The notes under the pieces: generated by a model
The model's input: the letters and a program-made list of their open reading frames with translations, nothing else
Database searches by the model: none
Told to the model about the DNA's origin: nothing
Origin: Capitulum mitella
Taxonomy: Eukaryota; Arthropoda; Thecostraca; Pollicipedomorpha; Pollicipedidae
Length of the DNA: 64,000 nt
Direction: 5' to 3'
NCBI GenBank assembly: GCA_030062745.1
Contig: CP099839.1
Location: forward strand, 4,139,115 to 4,203,114
Shown here: piece by piece, positions 1-11,500 of the stretch
Layout of the letters: the number at the start of each line of letters is the position of its first letter
Position numbering within the stretch: the first letter of the stretch is position 1
Made by a program: the position numbers and the translations under genes

Positions 1-734
1 TTTATGATAAAAGACGCTAGAGCAGGTTTTTTCAGACGCAAACACGGAGAGGGGGGGGGGGGCGGAAGAACGTGCACTCTTCTTTTCCTGGATTTCAGTG
101 CAGTAGACAGTTTGGTAGTGAGCGGGTGGCCGGTTACTATCCCCCTCTCAGTTTCCGGCTCTGCGCCAGGGTTTACCGACGTGATATATTTGCATGCCCG
201 CGTGAAACAGTTGACCAAATCAACAGAATCACGCACCTGCGAGGAATGGAATAAAATCAAATGACGCGCGCAGCTTGCGTTGTTTTTACGAAGCAAGCAG
301 CGCACTCACCACCTAAAAGCAGCCTTTTCTTGTCTCAGTGACACCTGAAACGTCTTTCGCTCGCAAACCGATAAAAACTAGGGTAAAAAAGGGGCCCTGG
401 TGCGATGGCCAAAACATAAATTACCATAAAATTATAGCTCGATTCAAATCACGTCCCCACGCATTAATGGGTTACCAATTCTCACGAAAGGCTTCCTTTG
501 GTCGACGGCGCCTAATCAGGGCGTAAAAAACGCACGCGGCTGTGGCCTTTTTGCTCAGAGCAGCTGCCAGTGCGTACCATTTCCGATTGGTTCCGGCTGA
601 ACCTTTCACACGGCCTTCGTGCATGCCCGCCGGCAGAGGCTCCGTCTGCTGCAGTGCGTCGAGGCCGGACCGTGGCCGGCAGAGGTGGCACAACGGGCCG
701 GTTCACTGCACCCCGCAGACCCTCCGGACAGGCC

Positions 735-990
735 GTCAGGACGTCTCCATCAGTTCCTACCTGTTACTACGTCGCCGTCTGTACGTCTCCGTCAGTACCC
801 CGCCACTTAACGTCTTCGCCAGTACGTTTCCGTTGATACGTCGTTATTTGTACGCCTTTGCCGTGTACGTGACCATTTGTGCGTCTTCGCCGGTATGTGG
901 CCATTTGTACGTCTCCGCCGGTACGTGACCATTTGTACGTCTCCGCCGGTACGCCACCATCTGTTCGTCTGCGTCGGTTCGACTCCGTGA
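735..990. repeat. 28-bp minisatellite
   Basis: Units carry the core ACCATTTGTACGTCTCCGCC. The last four copies (about 870-985) are regular at 28 bp; copies to the left are degenerate. It lies downstream of Wnt5. Confidence 0.75.
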
Positions 991-2004
991 TTCCGTTCGG
1001 CGGCAGCGGATCCCGAAACCGGGGACAGCGCGGCCAGCTGGGGGTCGGGCCGGCCCGGTCGTCATCTTGACGTGCCCTCCCACGAGGCGAGCTTGCTCTC
1101 GCAGGAGGACGGCTCCCACCCCCTCTCCCAGAACCGCCTTCGCGGAGGGCCGTCCGCGTCCATGATGCCCTGGCAATCCGGGGTAGCTGTCTGCCTACCT
1201 AGCCTACCCTGCCTACCTACCTACCTAGCCTACCCAGGATCGCCTGCCCCGTCCGGGGTCTCCTGCTGTTGCCGACTGGGTGTCTCCTGTTTCGGCAGGA
1301 GGGCGTTTCCCGCTCCTGCAGAGGACGGCAGGGCACCGCGGGGAGCCTGACGAGGCCGGGAACTCGCTATCGCAGGATGAGATCGGGTCGTCGAGTGTTT
1401 TGTGAGCCGAGGCAGTGCGCACGGCAGTTGATGATTCGACGCAGCTGGGGCCGAGACAGTTTACGGCAGCTGTGGGATTGGCTAAGCCTTCTTCTCTGAT
1501 TTGCAGTGCACTAACGGCGGAGGAGCTTGTCAGTTGTCACAAGGACAGCGAAGCAATTACTCCAAACAAGAAGATTTGCGCGTACTTTTTAGTACTTTGC
1601 TGCGACTATTATCAGCAGCTTTGGATAAGACCAGGTACACGTTTCGTGGGTGATTCAAAATAATAATAATTCATACAGCCGTCCAGTTCATCTATTAGCG
1701 CACACTCAAGGCGTTTGTACAGCTAATATTACCGACGAATAAACGGAGGTCACTGACGAAATACTCCGGCTTACAACCTTATCATCATTTGCAAAAAGCA
1801 AAACACGCCGAATAATTAGCAGGCAGACAGTGTCACAGTCATCCTCTAGCAGCACTCCAAATCAAGACGCATATCTAGCGCGGCACTGCAAAAAAATCCC
1901 TGCCCTCTCTTACCTCCGACGCTGGAATGTTTGACATGGGTCGATAAGAACAACACGCTATCCGCGCCAACTTCGTGGGGCTGCCCTAGCCAGAAGTCGT
2001 CTTC

Positions 2005-2235
2005 ACTTAGCTCGTACTCACGCGCGACTTGTTACACGTGTTTTGAGTCGCCAAGCTGGCTCGTTAAACGTGCGACAGGCCGCCGGGCATGCTTTTCACA
2101 CGTGCTCCGAGCTTCCGAGCTGGCTCGTCCCGCGCGCTTTCGGCGGCCGAGCCGGCTCGCCTCACGTCCTCCGAGCCACGCAGCGGGCCCGTCACACGCG
2201 CTCCGAGCTAACGAGCTAGCTCGTTACACCTGCTC
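2005..2235. repeat. Degenerate ~40-bp tandem repeats, GAGCTGGCTCGT core
   Basis: Several diverged copies of a unit containing CCGAGCTGGCTCG and ACACGTGCTC lie just past the Wnt5 stop. The last copy contains the perfect palindrome TAACGAGCTAGCTCGTTA (about 2207-2224). If transcribed, this would be in the Wnt5 3' UTR. Confidence 0.6.
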
Positions 2236-2344
2236 GGCGCTGCCGCGCCGGTTATCGTCGGCCATCGTTGTCCGATCGGTTCTGTCGCCGGCCCCCGCGC
2301 GGCCCGCTCCGAGATGGCCGCGCCGAATCGGGTCCGGCTGCCGC

Positions 2345-2532
2345 TCACTTGCAGGTGTGCACTATACGCTGCCGCACGCAGGTTTTGCACTTGACTTTGC
2401 AGCACCAGATGAACTTGCAGCTGCAGCGCTCGCTGACGGTGGTGTGCTGGGTGTTGTAGCCGCGGCCGCAGCAGAGCAGGCCGCAGCCGTCCGTGCCCAG
2501 GGAGGAGCGGCGGCAGGCCCGGCCCGTGGTGC
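2345..2532 (-). CDS. Wnt5: Wnt5 exon 8 (terminal), cysteine-rich C-terminal domain
   Basis: The exon encodes [41 protein letters not shown] and HTCK followed by TGA at 2345-2347: the Wnt C-terminal thumb that contacts Frizzled. The acceptor chosen (AG at 2533-2534) restores the spacing of 15 residues between DYC and the next cysteine that is usual in Wnt5 proteins. An upstream in-phase acceptor (exon from 2553) would insert seven codons, GLFDPAG-like, at this junction. The exon begins with two bases completing a glycine codon from exon 7. Confidence 0.9.
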
Positions 2533-5500
2533 CTGCCGGGTCAAACAGCCCGGCTGCAGATCACCAGTCACCACGATCGGTGCCAGTCACATCCGCAGAG
2601 GAAATTTAACGCAGACTGACGCCATTTTGGCAATAAAACTCCCTCACACGGTGCCTCGTCATGGCCGCTCTATCAGCACTTACACACAGTCGTGGTCCTC
2701 TGCTCAGCTACCCACCTGAGGAGCCGAGCGTGGTGTTTTTCCTGCAGTAGTCGGGGCTCTCCTGGATGTAGACCAGGTCGTCCGGGGTTGGCCTCTTGTA
2801 GCGCCGGTTCCTGACCCGGAGCCGACCTCGCCGGGTCACTCGCACCTCGGACGCGCCGTCGTATTTGTCCTTCAGCAGGTCGCCTGTGGGCCGACGGCAT
2901 TACTGCAGCTTCACGACACCAACCACCGTGGTTCAGGACATAGTGACTGTGAATTCGCGCGACCAGCCGCCCCTCAGATGCTGCGCGAAAAACTACTGAC
3001 CATTCTCGAAGTATCGCCCGCCTGTCATGTGTCCATAACATCTATCTTTCGCCACTTATGCGGCTCCTAACGCCTGCCGGACTCATCGGTGTCGATAATG
3101 TCGACGACCCTCCCGTCCTGGCGCGACCACACCGACCAGTGCTGGACAGAACCACGTACACAGACCTCAGGGCCCGTCATTCCCAGGCGAGGCAACGAAC
3201 CCAAACCTGCGGCAGTTCACAACACGCCCATCGTGGGACGCGAGTACGCCGAGAACGACTAGACCGGGAAACTTGCGCAAGCTGAGGAAAACCGTGTTTT
3301 TAACCGAGAGGACCGCATGACAGTGCTATCCCGTTCTCATGACACTTCCATCCCATGTGGGGGATCGCCCCGCCAATGGCGGCACCGGCCGGGGAGAGGG
3401 GGCGGAGCCCGGCGAGCGGCGGCCAATCAGCGGCGATCGCAGACGGGCGGTTGACCCCGGCTGACCGGTCAGCGCCCGACAGCGCGCTATCGCCGGCCGC
3501 CGCCGCCGCCGCCCCCGGCCGGCCGCCGAGATCGTCCGCCGACAACGGCAATGAATGGGGCACCGGCTGGGCGGAGCCGGCCGCCGGCCCGGACCGGCTA
3601 CAGGGCCAGCTCGTTAGGGCCGCCGGCTGCGCCACGCGCAAAAACGTCCCGCCGGCGTCGGCCGGCCGCCGCCGGATGCTCACCGACTTCTCGGAAGGCG
3701 GGCAGCCGCTGCCAGCAGGTCACCGTGGAGCAGGAGCCGGACACGCCGTGACACTTGCAGTTCACCTTGGTCAGGCTGATCACCGACTGGGGGGACAGAC
3801 GGTATCGAGGCTTTTCAGTGATCCGTTTGGTGTTCGGGGCAGAAAGCAGTGAACAGGGACGCGGGAAGCGAGAGGGGGGGGGGGGGTGGCGGGCGGCAGG
3901 AGGCAGCTGCCCTTTCAGCTTTTCAGGAATCTGACAATGACCCTGGGCGTTGACTGAAAAGAAATGAACGAGAATGCCTCTCTCGTCCCAACTGTGGAGA
4001 AGTTCCCGCTCTCCCGGCAGTGAATCATACCCATGGCTATCCCAATAGACGTGAATGGGTTTGGACCATTTTCCTTTTTTAACGCTTCAACCACACAGCA
4101 AAGTTAAAACCTTGACATGCGCACTGCTTTTAAAATAGTTTAATATGATTCAATTTCGGCATCGCACACAGCGCGACCCACAACATCAACAAGCGCCGGA
4201 CGTTATGGCCGAGCCACTCGGAGTGAAAATGGACGGGCCTCCTGGGCATTTCCACACAACTAACATTACTCAGCAGCGAGCAGCTCACGCCGCTCCCTGC
4301 GGGTACGTAAGTTACTCAGCCGTCAGAACCTCACGTTAATTAGCTGCGATGACCCTACATTTTTCAGGTGCTGCGACTTGGGACCCCACGCTACCAGGCG
4401 ACGAAGACCTTACACTTTTCGGCTGTTGAGTACTCATGCCAATGACTTGTGCCTAAATGTATGAGTGACTGGGGCCTTATGTCACTAAGTTACATTAATC
4501 TACGTTGCACACTGTCATAACCTCACAGGTTCCAGCAAGTCTGCAACATTTCCAGATCTGCAGCCATCTCGACCACTGGCTCGGTGGAAAACGTCGCTTC
4601 AAAGCGTTGTGAACGCATCTTGTTGTGAAAGCTCCATACCCCACTCATAAATAGCCCAGCGTCCAGGTACCGATGAAGGCATCGCCTGTTCCTTTAAACA
4701 AAGTGATCGCGCATAAATGCCACACCAAATCGCTGCATACAAAACACTGGAGAGTTACACAGGGCGTTTCTAGTCGACTAGGCACGTAGCGCCCGCAACA
4801 GCCGATAACCATATGACTCAACGATAGTTATCAGCAAATTAACAGCTCATTATCGTCCCCTCGAGAAAATCAGCGGGAACCATCCGGCCGGCGTCAGGAT
4901 CGGGCTGCCCCGGACCCGTGACTGGAACCCGATAAATTTACGGCCGCCCGGCCATAGCGCGAACGCGAATGGCCCTGTTAGAGGCACGTTTCGTCGGCGG
5001 CCGCGGCACAGATTCGGCTGTTTACGGCGCCGGCCGCCGGCGCCGCCGCCGACCGGTGCAGTACCCGCTAACAGCGCGCTAATTGGGCGCCGCGCCGCCG
5101 CTCACCGCCGAGGAAAGCCGCGGCTTCGCGGGCGGCACGGTCCGCCGCTGGAACGTCCGGCCCGCCGGCGGCGGCACGGTCCGGCGCCAGACCGTCCGGA
5201 CCCGTGCCGGACCGTCCGGCCCGCACCGCACCGTCCGGCCCGTCGGCGGCGGCACGGTCCGGAACCGTGCCGTCCAGACCCGTGCCGGACCGTCCGGCCC
5301 GCCACCGTCCGGCCCGCCGGCGGCGGCACGGTCCGGCGCCAGACCGTCCGGGCCGCGCCGGGGCGGCCGAAGCGCGCGCGCCCACCGCCGCACCGAGCCG
5401 ACCGCACCGATTAGAAAGTATAGCTCACGTTGCCGCGGAAATGGGCTCATACAATTAACGCCGAGTAATTAGTTATTAGCAATGCAAATTTGCCGGGGCA

Positions 5501-8500
5501 CCGCTGCGATAGCAGAACGGAGCCGTGAAGGTGTAGCAGCGGAACGTTCGCGCTGGGATCGGACTGTGCTTCATATCTAGTCCAGTTTCACTCAGTTTAC
5601 CATGCTCGGTACACACGGCTGAGAGCGCTCTTCCAGGCTCAGATTTCGTGCGCGAATTTTAACTCATTGGAACGGCAGCAGGTGTTCAGCAACAACAACA
5701 CTGTATGGGATTCAGCAACAATGTATGGGATCTTGTTTTACAGAAAAGGCAACTCTCGGCCTAAAAACATGCAGTGGTCAAGCTGATTAATTTTCTGGAC
5801 TTCACCAAAAAAGCATCATGAAGGATGAAATTATTCTACTGAAAGACTGTTCGTACAAAATTTGGCATTGGCCAATGTACACAGACATGAAAAACAAAAA
5901 TAAACGAACGGAATCCAGATGAAGTAAAGGGAACGTAATCAGTGCTGATAAAGTCGATAGCATAAGAAATAGCAGTTCACATTTTGTCTCGCTTGGTGCT
6001 TCTTCATTTCTTTTTCACCAAGCAGATGAGAAAACAAGAATAACATAGCACAGTCGTGAGAGGGAAAAGTCTTACCCGACGTCCGGCCTCGTTGTTGTGA
6101 AGATTCATCGCCGATCTGCCGTGCTTTACAGATCCCTTCTTATATTTTCTTTCTTTTTCACGAACATCTACGAAACCTTTGGCAAATCTGGAAGGACGCA
6201 GACGCATGCAGTGAGCATTGGATATCGTCTCTATAAAGTGCTGAAACACTTAACAATTTCGGCAACACAAATCAACGTGCACTACCTGACTGCACAAAAC
6301 TTGGCTGTAGATCACGGGAACTCCTTTCGAGGTCGTTTGTAATTTCCAACAATACAACATCCGTACATTTTCGGATGAATTTGTGCTTTAAAATCCTATG
6401 CGGACAAAGGATATTGGACTTTCGACTGAAAACAAATAAGGCCGTCTTCTCTTAAGAAAATGAGGTACTTGAGTTGCTTGCCAACTTAATCTTACGGAAA
6501 TACCATCAAGCGGTATTTTTAAATAATCCGTTCTTGAAAACGTAAACAGACAGGAAGATTAAACATATTAAATCGCTAAGCGTTCCAACGGAAACGCCTT
6601 GGAAATTGAATGAGAATCAAAATAACGGAGTTCGAATGTGTAAGTAGGCTAACTGAAGCCAACGCTCTCAAAACAAAGAATTTTTACGGCTTTTTTGTAT
6701 TTATTTGCGCCGAAAACACTCCATAAATAAAGCATTTTCGGCCATTTCTAAGCCATAAATCGCGAGCGAGCCGGATAAGGCGGGAAATGAGGCTGGCTTT
6801 AATCGGTGGCCGACGGCGCGCGCTTTACTGTCGTCGGCTTCGGTCCGCGCCGGCCTGGCTCCAGCCTCGTGTCCGTGGCAGCCGTTCATCACTTTAATAG
6901 GCATTTGTCGCCATAACTCTTGGGCCGGCGTTGTCGGTGGCTTAGTATCTCTGGTCGGCATGATTTATCGGCGAGGCCAGAAATTGGACTGCTTTGTGGT
7001 TCTGGCGAGCGGCTGTCGACCTAACCGGGCCAAGAGGTGCGGTCAGCCCGGTCCGCGCGGAGGCGACCGTTCCCAGAAACGTCGTCATTAAACCAGCCTG
7101 CCGGGATATCGCCCGACCTTGCAGCAGTCTTCAAATCCTACGTCCCAGCACAATCACGAATTTATCAATGGGAATGAAGTTTTCAAAGACTAGATCTGTG
7201 CCGGTCATAACTATCAGAAAATCAGTAAACTTCATGATTCATTTCACCGTTGCGCGATGGCTGTGAAACAAGGTTGCTTTGAAATGAATCGTCTTATCAG
7301 CGATTCGGACATGTGGAGGATCTTTGTGCAAGCATGTTGGCAAAAACAATGCTCTTTAGCTGAACCCACCACCATTACCATTCAAGACAGCTGTTTAAAT
7401 GGCAGCTTTATGCTCTCAGTTACATCTAAATGCATCTCCACCGCTGATATGGTGCCTTACGTCAGCTTTATATTCGATGATTGGTCAAAAACAGAACAAG
7501 AAGTGAATGATCATTTGCAACCCTGCTTACAAAGTCTCCTCTCCCCTTGTTTGTCCAGCTAAAGTGATACGCACGTTGTTTGCAAGACTAATTGGCTTCT
7601 TCAGGCCTGCAATGCGTCGTCGATATGTACACCAGCGACAGCCTAACCGTGCCGTTCGGACCACTGACCTATAGCCGTACTGTATGTTGTCGCCGCAGCC
7701 GCCCCAGATCCAGTCGGCCTCCAGGTCGTCCGGCCGGGCCGCCCGGGAGCAGCCGCACGAGCTCAGCTGGCCGTCCCGACACGCCCGCGCCACGGACATC
7801 ACCACACCGGCGGCCGCGATCGAGTGCGCAAACGCCGCCTCCCGGGACGCTGCGGAACGCCAGGTCAGCTCAGGTCAGGTCAGCGCAGGTCGCGAGACGG
7901 ACAGCGCCGTGACCTTCGGCGCAGACCATTCGACAGAGTTCATTGTCTCGGATCATTTTTCACTGTTGCCCTCTACTTAAAACAGCAGTGTCTACAATGT
8001 GCCAAATTAGGGACGAACAAAACAGAAGGTATGCGACAACATGCGAAATTCGAAAGGTCCGGAAAAACACTTTCGTCGATATAAACTTGTCGTTTATGGC
8101 GTCCTCCGGTTCAAATCATGTCAACGTGATATAAGCTGCAGCTTACGTGCACCGGACATGAAGTGGAATGGTTATGTCTGTTCGACTCAAACTGCATGGT
8201 GGAGTAAGTTTACCTCGAGTCATGTAACTCTGTGCCAAGCGTACCGTTTCAAATGACGTTGAGACGATGATGGCGAAGAATTGCACCGAACGACAATATT
8301 GCATGGCATATTAGTGTACACCACTCATGTGGGGAAGATAAAAAGTCTCAAGCCAGTATATTTGTATTATTTATATGTTTTCAGCCACAAAGCTAGCTTA
8401 ATCGCATGGAGGTCCTTATTGACGACTTCATTGGTATGGATACTACTTCCTTCCCGCCCCAGTTTGCCAGGAGAAATAAGAATTTCAGTTTTATCCCATG

Positions 8501-11500
8501 TTTGCACAGCATACAGTGCAATCACCGTGTCAATACCGATTCAAAGGAAAACAGCCGTGTAGACGATGGGAAATTAGCCTTTAGCGGCAGGGCCTAATCA
8601 ACCTGGCCAATTTCGTCCACGTTTGCCAAACATACATTATCGAGAAAACAACAAACAAGGCAACGGTGGGAGCCAGCGGCACAATAGGCAAGAGCAGATT
8701 CCACGGTTCCATTTCATTTCCTTAGTTCTAAGGCAGACGGAAGGCATACTTTTGCCACATATCAGGTCGCGACGCGATGCACACGTTTCTCTGGCATCAA
8801 AATCCCTGGACGACGACACGATGCACGGCCATAATGTGACACTCAATCTTCCTCGGACACCAAGCCAGTGTGCCCATAAATGAGCCCTCTGACCCCTCTG
8901 GCCGTGCTGAAGTTCTCGTCAGCAGTGTACGGTTCCAGCTGAGGGCCCGTATGTCGCCCCACATTGTACCGTTCGCGGGCGGCCCGCCCGGCCGACCTGA
9001 AGGGACGCAGCGCCTGAGCGGCCGCCGCGGCCCCTCCAGCCAGGGCAAACACTCGCACCGAGGGCAGAGTCAACAGCAGCCACTCGTCGGCGGACGGTGG
9101 AGCGGCGAGCCCCTCTGCAGTCGGCCGGGCGGACGTCCCAGCTCATTTAAAGTGGATTGGTTTATAACTTTCCGAGGGGGTTCCAATGAATGAGCAGGCC
9201 TCTGAGAGTTGGCTGGAGGAGCGCGCTTGCCCGGAGAACAGAGCGCTTGCCAACTGCCTCGTATCAGATACGGCTCAAGATGAAACTCGGCAGAGAAAAA
9301 TGCATGCGAGAGCACTCAGTCTCAGTCGAAAAGTTTCGGTGCTGTTAGTCGTCGCAAACTCCGTGGGTGGGATGATAAACTGTTATTTTTTAGCATAGAC
9401 TAAAGAGACTAATCCATATTGCATAAGGGCTATGTTCCAAATGGATTGAAGTAAATGTTTTGCACCCACGGCCACTTTTTACGGTAGTTTTAACATGACT
9501 GAATACCGCACGCAATCATGTACTCATTAGGGCGGAATTAAAACTGAATAATTTGCTCGTTTGGCCTTTTGCAGACGTCAAGTCACATTCGCTCCACCCG
9601 AATTTCGTTTGACTGTCTGAGCCTGAGAATCTATGAGCATGACGGCCAGTCAAGCACAGGGGTCTCGCACGTCCCACCACTTGTGGAATGGGGCGGGCAG
9701 CACCTTGCGGTAGCCATTTGCCACTCCTGCCCTGGCTTCCGCCGGCTGCCGCCCCGCCGGCCAACTCACGGATCTGCAGGACGGGTCCGAACACGGACGA
9801 ATCGTCCACGGTGGAGCAGTTCCAGCGGCTGTTCCTGAACTGGTACTGGCACTCGGCGATGCCCGCCCGGGCGCCCCGGCCCACGCTGCTCATGTGGTCC
9901 TGCGGGTCAGGTCGGGTCAGGCCGGGTCAGGGACAATGGCGGCCCGCCCCGGCGGCCGCAGTCACAGACGGCGGGAATGTGGGACAGCGTCAGAGCCGCC
10001 GGCCGAGGGGTCCGCTGCGGTAGATCTGCAGCTGACAGCCGCCCCGCCGTGCATGCAGATCGGCTGGCGAAACGAATGATGTCCTGCACAAACAGATCTG
10101 CGCGACACGCTGTGATGCAATACGGAGACAAGGATCGTTTTCGACCCCAGGCGAGTTTCAGAGCTGGGTTCTTTTAACCCATAGGATGGCAAGCGTTTCT
10201 GTGAGCTAACGTCTGTTCCAAACGCCGTTCCGACACGCCAACCACATGTTCTGGCCTGTTTCAGCGGACAGAATCTCCACTGACCGGTCTCAGCTGACAG
10301 GGCCTCTACTGACCGGCCTCAAATGACAGACCTCCGCTGGCTTGTCTCGGCCGACAGAACCTTCACTGACCTGCCTCAGCTGACAGGGACTCTTCTAACC
10401 TGCCTCAGTAGACAGAGCCTCCATTCACTAACCTGCCCGAAATGATAGACTACCGCTGGTTTGTCTCAGATGACAGGACCTTCACTGACCTGTCTCAGCT
10501 GACAGAGTCTCCTCTGTCCAGGACTGAGTCCTGCTATCCGGGCACACAGCGGTGATGTTCCGACCACGTAGATCTGCGGGTTCCTCCAGACGTCCAGGCC
10601 CTGCATGCCGAGGTTCCTGGAACAGGCGTCATTGTCCATCAGAAATTCAAATGTCTAGCCATGGTTACCGAGTCCAGCCTGCACGGTGAGATTGCTCTGC
10701 GACTGCCGCCACATCTGGAAAACAGCCGATCACAATTCACCACTGCCCTCGTCGGCAGCGGCGGTGGTGACGGCTAGTGTTGAGCACTGAGCAGCGTTGG
10801 TGAGTTAGCTTCCTGCCACGCCGTCACTGGCGAAAACAGACAAAGCTTTGTACAAGTTTTCAGTCAAATCCGTTCTTAAAGGTTTAGGACAGCAAAGGCA
10901 AATCGGTCCGCCTCGGACAGCAAATGAAACCACAAAAAAAGATAAGCGTCAGAGCAGCAGTGGCAAAACAGGCGCAAGACGTGTTCCCTGAATGCTACAG
11001 AAGTCTCCAACATCCGAGCAACAAGCGGAAGTCGTAAACACATTTCGTACCAGCAGAGGTGAAACACTCGTGCCCAACGAGGTCGTGCCGAGGATTTGAC
11101 GAGATTTTAAAGACGCCATTACCATCTGTTTGGACACCGGGGGCGGCCATTATTCGGATTTCAGAGACATTTACCATGGTATAATTGGGGTCGCCACGAC
11201 GAAACTCGGTACCGCTAAGAAACAACACTGGTGACGTGTAGTTCGAGTGAAACATCGAAATGCAGCGCGAGTTGTGCGGTGCAAAGCCGTTCTGACCGGA
11301 TAACGCCACAAGGGAGTCTCGAGACGAATAGCAAAGTTCGGCACCCTGCCGACTGAAGGACCAAGGCGGCCCCGGGTCAGACCAGCCAGACCGATAACAC
11401 CGTACCAGACCGGCCAGACCGACAACGCTGTACCGGGCCGGCCAAACCAATAACACCGTACCAGACCGGCCAGACCGACAACGCTGTACCGGACTGGCCA

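Larger units (their letters stand above)
1..2344. other. 3' flank of Wnt5, no gene recognised
   Basis: This stretch lies downstream of the Wnt5 stop codon on the minus strand, so part of it is presumably the Wnt5 3' UTR. I saw no canonical AATAAA on the minus strand here, so the mRNA end is not placed. It contains a G homopolymer near 50-62, a 28-bp minisatellite (about 735-990), a CCTAC-rich patch near 1195-1245 and degenerate repeats near 2005-2235. The open frames here (for example + strand 1931-2719) have no recognisable similarity and arise in GC-rich or repetitive sequence. Confidence 0.6.

Noticed and set aside
10669..10714. Possible micro-exon of Wnt5 upstream of exon 2, with good-looking acceptor and donor
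   Set aside because: Exon 1 (25042-25127) joins exon 2 directly in phase; the micro-exon's entry phase does not fit exon 1.
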